From contig CM071596.1 in NCBI GenBank assembly GCA_036435485.1, positions 66,017,001 through 66,081,000 of the forward strand: a stretch of DNA of 64,000 nt, given 5' to 3'. Positions 1 through 11,393 of this stretch are shown in pieces (the stretch's first letter is position 1; each line of letters starts with the position of its first letter). Below the pieces are notes generated by a model. It was not told where the DNA came from. It did no database searches and was given only the letters and a program-made list of their open reading frames with translations. Source of the stretch: Saposhnikovia divaricata (Eukaryota > Streptophyta > Magnoliopsida > Apiales > Apiaceae). A program made the position numbers and the translations under genes.

Positions 1-556
1 GGACTGCATACCCCTATCACATTGTCTTTCCTAGGAAACCTAGTTGTTTGTTTACTTAACTTGCTATTGGCGTAGCCTTAGACATCACGTGCAACATTTT
101 GTTAGAATTTGCTAACTCAACAGTTTAATAACCTCTATATCAGTATAAAATGCATTTTGGTATTTCTTTAATGGTTCAGTTGTGTAGAATTTTAGTGTGC
201 AAGCTGGTAAACGTGGAGCACAGATTATTGTAAAATTTGATTGTATGACTCAGCCTATTAGAATTGATCCCACTCCATTATAAATTCTGGCCTCTATTAA
301 TTTTGTATGAAGTTTATCTTAATTAGAAGGGGTGGAAGGATAGTGAAACAGCTGAAAGAGTGGATAGAATCGACTTATGTCTTACTCTTCTGACATACAA
401 ATAGGTTTTTACTTCTACTACTACTGCTAAATAATGCTATGTTGTGCTTAAGTTCAAGATTTCTAGATTGTGTTTCTTTTGTGTGATAACGGATAGTGCT
501 TAATTTTTCGTTTTGTACCCATTATTACCATCTGATATTCTGCGGTATTAAGCCAG
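1..556 (+). other. intron sequence, no exon seen
   Basis: AT-rich sequence upstream of the first exon I can place at 557. It has no open frame resembling the coiled-coil part of an EH/Pan1 protein, so I read it as the 3' part of an intron of the gene that ends at 5484. The acceptor is the CCAG at 553-556. Confidence 0.6.
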
Positions 557-3500
557 ATATTATACAAAAGTAGATGTGACAGCCGATTAAACGAGATCAC
601 AGAAAGGGTCTCTGCTGACAAACGAGAGGTATCAAGATCTGCAAAATTAGGATCGAAAGAATTTCTTACTGGTATGTTTGATATGAACTTACCTCAATCA
701 ACTTTTGTATAGGTTGAGACACTAGCAAAAAATTACGAAGAGAAATATGAGCAGCCTGCTGATGTAGCCTCTAAATTAACTATTGAGGAGGCCACATTTC
801 GAGATATTCAGGTATATCATGTCCTACCATTTTTTGAGTGGTGAATTAAAAATTGTCTATTCGTAATCGTCTCCGGAGTCTTTTCTCAGCTGTTTGAAAG
901 TATACTGATTTTTTTTAGGAGAAAAAAATGGAGCTATATAGGGCAATTGTTAAGTTGGAGAAGGAAGCCAGTGGTGAAGAGATTAAGGTATGTTCTGCCA
1001 CCAACTGGTTTTCTGAAAGTTTTTAACAATTTAGCTCAATCTTGCTATCTGCCCAGGTTCATGCTGATCGTATCCAGTCTGATCTTGAAGAGCAAGTAAA
1101 AACTTTGAATGAACGTTGCAAGACTTATGGATTACGAGCCAAACCAACAACTTTGGTTGAACTTCCCTTTGGTATCAACTTTATTACCCTAAGCTGACGC
1201 GTAGATCTACCATTTTTACATAATTTCTTGTACCTGAGGTTCTCTTTATTATTTGTTTTTCTTTCTAATTTGTTTGTAGTTTTATGTACCCTGCTCTTCC
1301 TATTTTGTGGCTATTAGTCAGGTGCATAGTTGTCATGTGTTGTGATGTAGGACAATAATGTAAGATTGTTGGGTGATTGAACCGCGACCAATCACTATCC
1401 CAAGAAGTTTCTAATCGCGGAAGGAAAGCATAATTGATCTCAGCCAACATTTTGGGTAAACTGAATACATAGCATCCAAGTGTTAAAGATCTAGTCATCC
1501 AAAAGAAGTATAAATGGAGAAATATTACCCTGTGAAGCTAAGGTTCATGTTAGTCTGGATGAATTAATTATCATTCAGCTTATTAACTAAATAAAACACG
1601 GTCCTTTATAATAACAATGATAAGAATGCTGATCCCTGTCGTGTTGTCATGTAGACACCATGCTGTGCAGTGTGCTAGTAAATTAGGTGTTGCCATAAAT
1701 TGGTCCACTATGTAAATTTTATTATAATCTACGACTCTATGTGCTCCTGAGTTGAAATCCTGCCGGAGCTCGACCTGAGTGAAACCTGATAGGCGAAAGG
1801 ATGATCTATCAGTAAACACGCACACATTTCAAAATATACATCTGCAATACGGCAGACAGCAAGGATATGGTGATGGAGATGAGGAAAGGGACCTGGCAAA
1901 GAGAGAGAAATCGAAAGAGGGAGACCATAGACTCTTTTATACATTGCTGATTTCATCTTTCAGTAGTAACCTCGATTTATCTTTCATTTTTAAGTGTTCT
2001 GTTGCTTGAAATGCATTTTGATTAGTGTATGAATAACAGTGTGGAAGTCTCTAGATACAAACGGGCTTGCTGGAAACAGTGTTGAAATGGTGCCCAGTTG
2101 CAAATTTTTTTTCCCGGTTAGATGGGTTGGTAATTATGCAATTGCTTTCTTTGAAATATATATGTAAATAGTTCTCACTTTAGGAATTGCATGGTGGTTG
2201 CTCTATCGCCATGGCATCTCTCTTTGGCAATATGATAATTTGTGGAGTGGGATATCCACATCTGCAGATTCAGTCTGAGTAGAAGAATAAGAGGTGCTCT
2301 GTAGCTTTCACCTTCATGTTTAAACTTTGCTATACCATGTGAATTTACTTATTTAATTGTCGATGTGTCGAATATATTTATGTAGAGGTCTATACTAGTT
2401 CTTCATACTTAGTAAAATTGCTGTTTAATTGACATTTATTTAAATTTTATTGAACCGGGGTAACATGATAGTGAGCTGATTATGTGGCAGCTGTTACGAG
2501 CTATTCAACCAGTGATATTTTTGGTCTACTTTGATGTATCTTTCAATAATTGTGATTCTCAAGATCAAAGTCAATTAAGAGAATGTTTTCTCTAAAATAT
2601 GACAATTTATAAACAAGCTTATTTTGAATATTCTACGTACTGGGCTTTCAAAACCTTCTATATTTCTCGTGAATAGTTTTTTAGAGATTTGTGATTGTTT
2701 AGGCTGCATCACTCTCTTTTTCAAGTTACGGAGGCTGAAAGTGTTATTTTAATTGGTCCTAAACATGTGTAATATGGTGTGTGCTTGTGTGGTAGGAAGC
2801 CCTTTGTTGTACACAATGTGTCCCAAAAAAGGGCCCATCTGCAAAACTGCTTACCATGTCTGCTACAAAGTAGCTTATTACTACAGTGTCTACTATTTAA
2901 CAACAGGGATTACTGTAGCTGAAGCTTACTCTTAGCAAGTTAAAAGACTGAGTTGATTTAGTTTCGCCTCTCTAAATATTTTCTAACTGGATCGGCATAA
3001 TAATTTATTCTCTTGTTCCTAATCAAGGTTGGCAACCTGGCATCCAAAAAGGAACAGCTGATTGGGATGAAGAGTGGGATCGTTTTGATGATGAAGGTAT
3101 GCATTTATTTTTCTGCAGTTTTAAGCCTAGTGACCTCAATAAATTTATTGGGAAGGAACATTCTTAGTAGTTAGCTCAGAAGCTGTTGGTGAAGGTTTCT
3201 TTGTGTAGCTTAGCTTGAGATTCTGATATACAAACTAGTATAGTTGTGAATGGAAGTTGCATTGCCTTCTAGAAAATTTTCATTTATAAGTAAGCAGGTC
3301 ATATCTTACAGTAGTTTTGACGAGTTCCTGGTTTTCCTAGGTTTTACGTTTGTCAAAGAGCTCAGTCTTGATGTCAAAAATGTTATAGCCCCTCCCAGAT
3401 CCAAAGCTTTATTGGTTCAGAAAGAAGAAAATTCTGAGTCAGATGAGGGGGTACCTGAAGTATCCTCTAGTGTGAATGGGAAGTCGGAAAATTTACGAGA

Positions 3501-5484
3501 TAGAGAAACTAATCCTGAACATGAATCGGAAACTACCCACAAAGAAGCCGAAGTAGCAAGAAGTCCACTTTATAGCCCATCTAGCAAGAATGCAGTTGAC
3601 AGCCCATTCAGTAAGAAAGCTGTTGGAAGCCCGTCTAAAAACTTTCAAGATTCCCCATCTAAAAAGGGGTTCAAGTCAAACAGTTCCCTCATTGCCATGG
3701 AGACTCAGAGGTAGGAACTTGGCATCTGCAATTATGTAATCTATCTGTACTGTTATTCTTTAATTCTTTATAAAATTCTCTTATCTCTTGATGTAGTAAT
3801 TTAGTATTATTCTTCTCTCCACTTTCCATCAAATAAGTATCTGTTTGATTCACTATTGCAGTGAAAATGGAGATTCCGAATCTGTGCAATCTGAGAGAAG
3901 ATTTGATGAACCAGCCTGGGGTTCTTTTGACACTCACTATGATACTGATGCAGGCTGGGACTTAAATCTTGATGAAGTCAAGGTATGTGAAACTACTTTA
4001 TTGTTTGAGTAGGGGAAGTCACAGGTGTTAAGTCAGTCATTACCCCACTCACATTCTTAGTGTTGGCATGAATTATATTTTTGAGCTACAAATTAGTTTC
4101 AATAATTAATTAATTTATCAAATTTGTGGTTGCACATGAAAGCTGACATGATTTTAATTAGCAAGACAATTAACATGTTTAAGGAGTTTGCTTTTAATAC
4201 AAGGGGCGGATTTACAGGAGAATCAGAGAGAACTTAGGAAGGAGAGGAAGAGCAGGGTGATAAGAGAAGGATAAGAGGGAAAGAGGAGAAAATATTAATT
4301 GTTTAAATAGAGAAGGAAGCTTAATAACTTGCATAACATTAATCTATAGACTGCTTCTATCATATCTGTCGTACAACTGAAACTTCTTTACTTCTATGTT
4401 AAAAAGAAGCAGGACTGCTTAGGACAATAACTATGAAACAAGTTAATAAGCAAACTATTCTAAAGAAATTAGAGACACAGATAAAGATTACAACTTTCAA
4501 GGTTTTCTGAACATATATATGATACTAGATACATATGGAGTAGTGGCAAAATGACAATGGCCTACATTGTGACATATTCAGAAGTCTCTGTTACCAAGTA
4601 GTCTTAAAATTTTGGAAATGGATCTCTAAATTGAAAACTCAAAATCTTTTATATTTATAGGACGCACTAAAATCCATGCAAGCATGATATACAAAACTAT
4701 TTTCTTGAATTAAGCTTACTGATTGCCATACTGCTCATTGTAGGATTCAGATAATGAGAGGCACAGTGAAGCTTCATTTTTTGGTCCTGAAAGCTGGGGC
4801 CTAAACCCTATTAGAACGGAGTCCACACACAAAGTTGACATAACCCAGAAAAAGAGTGCCTACGCTTTTGTGGATTCTGTTTCGAGCACCCCAATGTCCA
4901 ATTATGGCGGCACTCCCCACATAAATAACTTGTTTGAGAAAAATAGCCCATTTGTTTTTGCAGATTCTGTTCCAAGCACCCTTATGTCTAGTTATGGCAA
5001 GTCGCACTATGCAGAGAGCATGTTCCAGAATAACAGCACATCTGGGTTTGCAGATTCTGTTCCAAGCACCCCAATGTACAATTCTGTCAACTCCTCAGGA
5101 ATATTTGGTGAAGGAACAGAAGTTCTCTCTTTTGACAACCTCTCTAGATTTGATTCCTTCGATGATGGTAGAATCTTTCCATCACGCGAATTCTCAAGGT
5201 TTGATTCTGTGAGCAGTACTAGAGACACAGATAATGACCACGGTTTATTTGAACCGCGAGAGTCCTTTGCAAAATTTGATTCCTTCCAAAGCACAGCAGA
5301 CAGCGAGTATAATCCTGTCTTCCCAGCAAACGATTTGTTCACTAGGTTTGATTCCATGGCAAGCACTAGTGACTATGTCCCATCATTCGATGACACGGAT
5401 CCATTTGGATCAAGTGACCCATTCAAGTCGTCAGCTGGGAGTGAAACTCCAAGGAGAGAGACTGCTAGTTGGAAAGCTTTTTAG
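557..5484 (+). CDS. EH1/Pan1: EH-domain (Eps15/Pan1-like) endocytic protein, C-terminal 551 residues (5' part outside window)
   Basis: Eight exons join in frame with GT..AG borders: 557-628, 713-811, 919-987, 1057-1171, 3028-3096, 3341-3710, 3862-3982 and 4744-5484 (TAG stop). The first four encode a charged coiled coil (RLNEITER, LTIEEATFRDIQ). Next come a WQPGIQ..DWDEEWDRFDDEGF segment and an SP/SK-rich linker. The tail carries repeated RFDS/KFDS motifs and two DPF motifs (DTDPFGSSDPF). This order is that of plant AtEH1/AtEH2 (Pan1), subunits of the TPLATE complex that promote clathrin-mediated endocytosis at the plasma membrane and autophagy; DPF motifs typically bind adaptor appendages. 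The two N-terminal EH domains would lie left of the window. The 1.86-kb intron at 1172-3027 is the longest. Family identity is firm from recognition of the tail; EH1 versus EH2 is not resolved. Confidence 0.88.
4864..5095 (+). repeat. in-frame ~90-bp tandem repeat inside the last EH exon (2.5 copies)
   Basis: Three consecutive segments begin with F-V/A-D-S-V-S/P-S-T-P/L-M and are spaced about 90 bp apart (near 4866, 4956 and 5046). The DNA is also similar (TTTGCAGATTCTGTTCCAAG in copies two and three). The repeats lie just upstream of the RFDS repeats and add about 60 residues to the disordered tail without shifting the frame. Confidence 0.75.
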
Positions 5485-5860
5485 TTCGTTGAATCAATTG
5501 TCTTATGCAGCCTGTTGTTCTTTGTCTTGGTTTGGCAGTATAGTATGTCTATAGTTTCTCTCTGGTGTTGGTCAATAGTGGAATTATTTCAGTGCATATT
5601 GAATTCTTTTGAATGTCTGTAGTTTTTTTTTTTTTTACTCTCAACTCCATCCTCCAGTATGTACTCTCTACGTTAATTGCTGTAGTATGTTTTCAGAGTT
5701 CAATTAGTTTAGCCGTCTTTAGAATATTTCAGTTTTAATTAACATTTAAATATTGCTTTTTTAGGTTCACTAGTTTTTAAATTAATTTAAAGCTGATCGT
5801 ATTTGATTTAGCAAAAGAGAAGATCGTTTTTGACTTCGATATTAGATACCGAGATATAAA
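5485..5860 (+). other. 3' UTR/terminator region between convergent genes
   Basis: It follows the EH stop codon. It is T-rich, with a 12-13 T run near 5627, and has no ORF. Transcripts of the EH gene (+) and the PPR locus (-) converge here. No polyadenylation signal can be assigned with certainty. Confidence 0.5.
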
Positions 5861-8800
5861 TTTTAGTAATCAAAATTAGCTAAAACTAGCCAACGACAAA
5901 TTCCTGTTTCCCAACCATGCATTTTGTTGACTGATACATACAACTAATGCGTTCCAGATAAACAAATCAGGAGTAATGCCCTTCTCAACCATTTTTAAAA
6001 ATAGGGCTAAAGCCTTCTGTAAATCACCATTCCCGCAAAAGCCATCCACCACAGGACCATAGCTTCCATGGTCTGGTATGCAACCTCTTTCAATCATGTC
6101 CTCTAGGAATTTTGAGGCACTCCCAACTCTCCCCTGCTTACATAGCTCAAGAATAAGCACATTAAACGTCGATGCAATTGGTAGATAACCATGGGCAACC
6201 ATTTCATTTATCGAGTTGAATGCTTCTTTTGCACGACCAATTTTACAAAACCCGTGGATCAAATGAACATATACAACTGCACTTGGGATACCTCCTTCCT
6301 TTTTCATTTGATCATACACCCCATTTCCATCCTCAATATTGTCGTCCTTGCATAAAGCTATTATTTTTAAGCTTTTATCAACAGCTTTCGGAAACAACCT
6401 TTCCATCTTAGCAAGATATTCAAGTGCTTCATCTGCACAGTTTTCCTTGTACAGACCATATATGACACTATTATAAGGACTAATATGACCTCCGGAGCCA
6501 TCTTTACTCTCTTCCATCAGCTCCAATATTTTAAATCCATCTTTAATCCTTCCCCTTGAACAGAAACCACGGATCAACGTGTCATACGTGACGAAGTTCC
6601 AGGTTATCCCAGCCATCTTCATTTCATTAAACATATCAGAAGCAGAATCCAGCATCCCAGACTCGCAAAACCCAGAGATTAGAATGTTATACGTGTCTGC
6701 ACTAGGTAGGCAACCTTTTCTCTCCATCTCCTTCAAAAACCGATATCCTACTTTCACTTTTCCTGATTTAGAGAATCCCTTGATCAAGGTATTATAAGCA
6801 ACGACATCAACTATTCCTCCCTTTCTCTCCACCGTTTCTACAACCTCAACAGCTTCCAACGCACGACCTTTACTGCATAGAATTTCCACCACCTTAGTAA
6901 GAGTAATAACATCCGGAACAAGCCCAAGCTTGAAGCATTTCTCCAGCATCACAAGAGCTTGTACTAAATTATCTTCTCCACAATAAGCAGATATCATTAT
7001 ATTAAACGTCACTTCACTAGGTTCCCTCATTTCCGAAATCAAACTCCTAGCCCTCCCAACTTTCCCATTCCTACAAAGAGCATGAATCAACGTATTATAT
7101 ATAACTGCATTGGGAACCACACCTCGGTTCTTGATCATCTGCAAAAGTTTAAATCCATCACCAATCCTATTAGTCAAGCAAAGCCCTTTCATCATGATCC
7201 CAAAAGTGTAATCATCCCCTATAACATCACTCCCCACCATCTTCTTCCTATAAAATTCTCTAGCTATATCAATATCTTCTTTAACAAGAACATCTAATAT
7301 CGAATTCAAGATTTTCAAACTCGGGCTCTTCCCAAATTTACAAACCAAGTCAACAACCCTGATCACATCCCGAATCATTCGAGCACGTCCAAACCCACGA
7401 ACTAAAGTCACAAACACATCCTCATCCGGGTTTTCCAACCATGCATTTTAGTAATCAAAATTAGCTAAAACTAGCCAACGACAAATTCCTGTTTCCCAAC
7501 CATGCATTTTGTTGACTGATACATACAACTAATGCGTTCCAGATAAACAAATCAGGAGTAATGCCCTTCTCAACCATTTTTAAAAATAGGGCTAAAGCCT
7601 TCTGTAAATCACCATTCCCGCAAAAGCCATCCACCACAGGACCATAGCTTCCATGGTCTGGTATGCAACCTCTTTCAATCATGTCCTCTAGGAATTTTGA
7701 GGCACTCCCAACTCTCCCCTGCTTACATAGCTCAAGAATAAGCACATTAAACGTCGATGCAATTGGTAGATAACCATGGGCAACCATTTCATTTATCGAG
7801 TTGAATGCTTCTTTTGCACGACCAATTTTACAAAACCCGTGGATCAAATGAACATATACAACTGCACTTGGGATACCTCCTTCCTTTTTCATTTGATCAT
7901 ACACCCCATTTCCATCCTCAATATTGTCGTCCTTGCATAAAGCTATTATTTTTAAGCTTTTATCAACAGCTTTCGGAAACAACCTTTCCATCTTAGCAAG
8001 ATATTCAAGTGCTTCATCTGCACAGTTTTCCTTGTACAGACCATATATGACACTATTATAAGGACTAATATGACCTCCGGAGCCATCTTTACTCTCTTCC
8101 ATCAGCTCCAATATTTTAAATCCATCTTTAATCCTTCCCCTTGAACAGAAACCACGGATCAACGTGTCATACGTGACGAAGTTCCAGGTTATCCCAGCCA
8201 TCTTCATTTCATTAAACATATCAGAAGCAGAATCCAGCATCCCAGACTCGCAAAACCCAGAGATTAGAATGTTATACGTGTCTGCACTAGGTAGGCAACC
8301 TTTTCTCTCCATCTCCTTCAAAAACCGATATCCTACTTTCACTTTTCCTGATTTAGAGAATCCCTTGATCAAGGTATTATAAGCAACGACATCAACTATT
8401 CCTCCCTTTCTCTCCACCGTTTCTACAACCTCAACAGCTTCCAACGCACGACCTTTACTGCATAGAATTTCCACCACCTTAGTAAGAGTAATAACATCCG
8501 GAACAAGCCCAAGCTTGAAGCATTTCTCCAGCATCACAAGAGCTTGTACTAAATTATCTTCTCCACAATAAGCAGATATCATTATATTAAACGTCACTTC
8601 ACTAGGTTCCCTCATTTCCGAAATCAAACTCCTAGCCCTCCCAACTTTCCCATTCCTACAAAGAGCATGAATCAACGTATTATATATAACTGCATTGGGA
8701 ACCACACCTCGGTTCTTGATCATCTGCAAAAGTTTAAATCCATCACCAATCCTATTAGTCAAGCAAAGCCCTTTCATCATGATCCCAAAAGTGTAATCAT

Positions 8801-9021
8801 CCCCTATAACATCACTCCCCACCATCTTCTTCCTATAAAATTCTCTAGCTATATCAATATCTTCTTTAACAAGAACATCTAATATCGAATTCAAGATTTT
8901 CAAACTCGGGCTCTTCCCAAATTTACAAACCAAGTCAACAACCCTGATCACATCCCGAATCATTCGAGCACGTCCAAACCCACGAACTAAAGTCACAAAC
9001 ACATCCTCATCCGGGTTTTCC
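5861..9021. repeat. 1,585-bp direct tandem duplication of the PPR coding region
   Basis: Unit 1 covers 5861-7436 and unit 2 covers 7446-9021 (offset 1,585). Reading them side by side I found no mismatch. The left edge starts at TTTTAGTAATCAAAATTAGC in both copies. On the right both end at CCGGGTTTTCC, after which unit 1 runs into AACCATGCA (7437-7445) and then unit 2. Those filler bases, with their flanks CC and TTTT, equal the sequence inside the unit at 5911-5925 (and 7496-7510), so the junction carries templated filler. Confidence 0.9.
5876..7438 (-). pseudogene. 5'-truncated tandem copy of the PPR gene
   Basis: This copy carries 519 of the 622 residues of the PPR gene just upstream and appears identical to it by eye, down to the shared stop at 5876. 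It lacks the first ~102 residues: the organelle transit peptide and the first repeat region. In-frame sequence upstream of its first shared codon (GAA, 7435) is only TAA-AAT-GCA-TGG-TTG, so there is no ATG; the first usable in-frame Met is at RARM, about 19 residues in. It has no promoter of its own and would at most form the 3' part of a read-through transcript. Without a targeting sequence it should not reach an organelle. I infer a duplication-derived pseudogene. Confidence 0.85.
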
Positions 9022-9329
9022 CCAATTGTCACAGGCATTTCATCAAGCACCTCACGGGCAATATCGAAACATCGAAAAACACAAAGCTTGTGGACTAAAG
9101 CTCTGTAAGTGGATTGAGTGTGTGTGAAATGTGGTAACTTTGAGGCCCATTTGAAGGTTTGAATAGCCTGAGAAGGTGATTTTTGATCAAGAATGAGATG
9201 GGCAATGTGTTGGTGAGAGGGAACAGGGCTAATTGCAACGGGTTTAGAGTGAAAGGTTAAACAAAGTATGTTAAATGTTGGTTTGGTAAGAAAGATGGGA
9301 AGTCTTGAAGGATGAAATAAAATGGGCAT
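7461..9329 (-). CDS. P-class pentatricopeptide repeat (PPR) protein, organelle-targeted
   Basis: A single-exon 622-residue protein, as is usual for plant PPR genes. The N-terminus (MPILFHPSRLPIFLTKPTF..) has no acidic residues in its first 40 or so and contains Arg, Lys and Ser, as mitochondrial or plastid transit peptides do. From about residue 75 the protein is built of 35-residue PPR motifs with the signatures YNTLIxGFCxxGKxxxA and MxxxGxxPDxxTY, roughly a dozen in all. There is no E, DYW or SMR domain, so it is P class. Such proteins bind single-stranded organelle RNA and act in stabilisation, splicing or translation; the target cannot be told from sequence. The start is the first ATG and keeps the transit peptide. 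No specific orthologue is assigned. Confidence 0.9.
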   Translation of the reverse strand: MPILFHPSRLPIFLTKPTFNILCLTFHSKPVAISPVPSHQHIAHLILDQKSPSQAIQTFKWASKLPHFTHTQSTYRALVHKLCVFRCFDIAREVLDEMPVTIGENPDEDVFVTLVRGFGRARMIRDVIRVVDLVCKFGKSPSLKILNSILDVLVKEDIDIAREFYRKKMVGSDVIGDDYTFGIMMKGLCLTNRIGDGFKLLQMIKNRGVVPNAVIYNTLIHALCRNGKVGRARSLISEMREPSEVTFNIMISAYCGEDNLVQALVMLEKCFKLGLVPDVITLTKVVEILCSKGRALEAVEVVETVERKGGIVDVVAYNTLIKGFSKSGKVKVGYRFLKEMERKGCLPSADTYNILISGFCESGMLDSASDMFNEMKMAGITWNFVTYDTLIRGFCSRGRIKDGFKILELMEESKDGSGGHISPYNSVIYGLYKENCADEALEYLAKMERLFPKAVDKSLKIIALCKDDNIEDGNGVYDQMKKEGGIPSAVVYVHLIHGFCKIGRAKEAFNSINEMVAHGYLPIASTFNVLILELCKQGRVGSASKFLEDMIERGCIPDHGSYGPVVDGFCGNGDLQKALALFLKMVEKGITPDLFIWNALVVCISQQNAWLGNRNLSLASFS

Positions 9330-9512
9330 TAATACTATGTATTTAAGTTTGTCGAGTTACATGCAGTTAAGACAGAACATCAGAATCACCCAGGTTTTAT
9401 GTAGAAAGAGAAGCTTCAAGATCACACGGGCAATTTTAGCGTTTTCTGGTTTTGAAAGGCTTTTTTCAAAAAAAAATTATTATATTTTCGTCCTGTGATT
9501 TTCAACGGGTTT

Positions 9513-9518
<6 letters not shown>
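9330..9518 (-). promoter_or_regulatory. 5' flank and presumed promoter of the PPR gene
   Basis: About 190 bp between the PPR start codon and the (AT)n tract. No convincing TATA box is seen at a typical distance, which is common for PPR genes. It is assigned as promoter by position only. Confidence 0.35.

Positions 9519-9574
<56 letters not shown>
9519..9574. repeat. (AT)n microsatellite, ~28 units
   Basis: An uninterrupted alternating AT tract of about 56 bp, preceded by a T run. It is self-complementary and can form a cruciform or hairpin, and is likely length-variable. Confidence 0.95.
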
Positions 9575-9578
<4 letters not shown>

Positions 9579-11085
9579 ACAAAGAAATGAGAATCTATAT
9601 ATCTTATAATGCCAGGAGATCGGAGAGGTTTTCACTCAGAAGCTTTAAAATATTTTTCTTGATTTTTCACATTTTTTGATTTTTTTTATTAAAATAATTT
9701 TCTTACAATTAATAGCATTTCAATTAGTCATTAATTGTACCTATTAAACTTATATTAAATACACTTTATGTTATACTTAATATAAAATTTTAGCAATCTT
9801 TATTAGAACCTTATAATTATTATATTAATATAAAATATTAATTATCTATCTAAAAGTCCAATGATTTCAAGGTAAAATGATAAAATAAAATTATTAATAT
9901 TTTCAATTTCTAATCTGTATTCAAATTTGATGCAACTTTTATCGGCAATAATAAATAGATGATTTTAATATTTCGATTAATTCGTAATCAGTGACCATGA
10001 TAATCATGACAAGATACGAAAGTATATAAATTTTTCAGTTAACATCCACAATTTAAATACAAGCGAAATTGTATAATTTACTTTTACCATGAACAATTTA
10101 CACAGGGGTGTGACCAACTCGATTAAAATGAACCAATCCAACATTTTTCTTTACCAATTAAATCTATGGAAAAAGTTATACATTCGTTGTTTCATTATAT
10201 TGTGTTGGATTAAATTAATATTCTAACTATACAAATTCTTATATTATTGCTAACCAATTAATCATGCATGAATGTTATGAGACGGGCATCGGCGTTTAAG
10301 AAGTTAATTAGTTATATTTAATATTTTATAAATTTTTATTATAAAAATTATGTTGACATTGTAATTTGGTATAAAAAAAGTAAGAGACCTTTATGGAGTT
10401 GATGAAGTTGTTAATATGTTAAAGAATATTCATTTTGTTTCTATAATTAATTTTAAACGACTTAGTGTTTGTTGAGATTCCAATAATTTTTAAATTCATT
10501 TTTATTGGAGATAGAAAATAATTACATGTACATATTTATTATAAGATTTGATATAAAATTATTACAATATGTGAGTACCATTTTGAACATGTGTCCAAGA
10601 ATTTAAATCTAATATTACATACAAAAAATTCTTATAAATGCTCAAAAAAATTAATCAAATGAATAAATACAGGTCTCGGATCACTCCAAGAAATATGAAG
10701 CATGACTTACAGAATATATTTAAATTCTGTTTTGTTTGTCATGCAACCAATTTATCGACAAGTTAAGTCAATCACACATCTCATCATTTACATTTTTCTT
10801 CTTTTTTCCACCATACAAAAAAATTTATCAACAAACTAAGAAATCACGTCTCTCATAATGCCATTGACAGCAAATAAGATACAAAAATATTACTTTTACT
10901 TTTCTATCGTTGAACTTTACAGATGTTTATCAATATTGAATTTCAAAAGTACTTTTGTCATGCAACAAAATATGTGTCGTCAATATCTTCGAAAATATTA
11001 TTATTATTACTTAAGTGTTTAACTGAAACATGTTTCCTTTTTACTAATTCTTTTCTCTATAATTCTTTAACATTCAAATTTAGTA
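9575..11085. other. AT-rich intergenic DNA, no gene seen
   Basis: Very AT-rich sequence without a credible ORF. Its right part may be the body of a Helitron whose 3' end is at 11390. I could not place a Helitron 5' end. Confidence 0.5.
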
Positions 11086-11333
11086 CTCCCTCAGTCCCAA
11101 TAGGATCTTTACCTTTCAGAATGAGGTTTCTGGCACGCATTTTAAGGTGCATTTTAAATGTAGTTCCATAACTTATTTTTAAAATTTTCTTTTTCTATAT
11201 AAAAATATAATGTATATATTTTTATACAAAAAAAGAAAATTTTAAAAATAAATTAAGGAACTATCCCTAAAATACATCTTTCGTGCCTGAAAGTGTCAGA
11301 AAAAAGGTAAAAAATTGGTTGGGACGGAGGGAG
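11086..11333. mobile_element. Stowaway-like MITE (Tc1/Mariner), 248 bp
   Basis: It begins CTCCCTCAGTCCCAA and ends TTGGGACGGAGGGAG, the Stowaway terminal inverted repeats, and is flanked by TA on both sides (11084-11085 and 11334-11335), the Tc1/Mariner target duplication. The two halves are nearly complementary along their length (for example CTTATTTTTAAAATTTTC near 11173 against GAAAATTTTAAAAATAAA near 11236), so the whole element folds into one long hairpin. It has no coding capacity. Confidence 0.92.
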
Positions 11334-11362
11334 TATATGCAATTTTAAAAAATATTTTCGTA

Positions 11363-11390
11363 CCGCGCGTAGCGCGGCTTTGTTACCTAG
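11363..11390 (+). mobile_element. Helitron 3' terminus (hairpin plus CTAG)
   Basis: A perfect 6-bp stem with a 3-nt loop, CCGCGC-GTA-GCGCGG (11363-11377), is followed nine bases later by CTAG (11387-11390) and then host T. Helitrons end in a GC-rich hairpin and CTRR and insert between A and T. The element would extend leftwards; its 5' TC end was not found. Confidence 0.7.
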
Positions 11391-11393
11391 TTT

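Noticed and set aside
1265..2935. Several 60-80-codon ORFs within the large EH intron
   Set aside because: No family pattern, overlapping on both strands, and fully inside a well-supported intron.
6220..8882. Plus-strand ORFs of 63-72 codons repeated in both PPR units
   Set aside because: They are antisense shadows of the PPR coding frame, duplicated with it.
10671..10690. Candidate Helitron 5' end (TCTCGGATCACTCC)
   Set aside because: It lacks the AT-rich TCTCTA-type context and no matching family could be checked, so the 5' border stays unknown.
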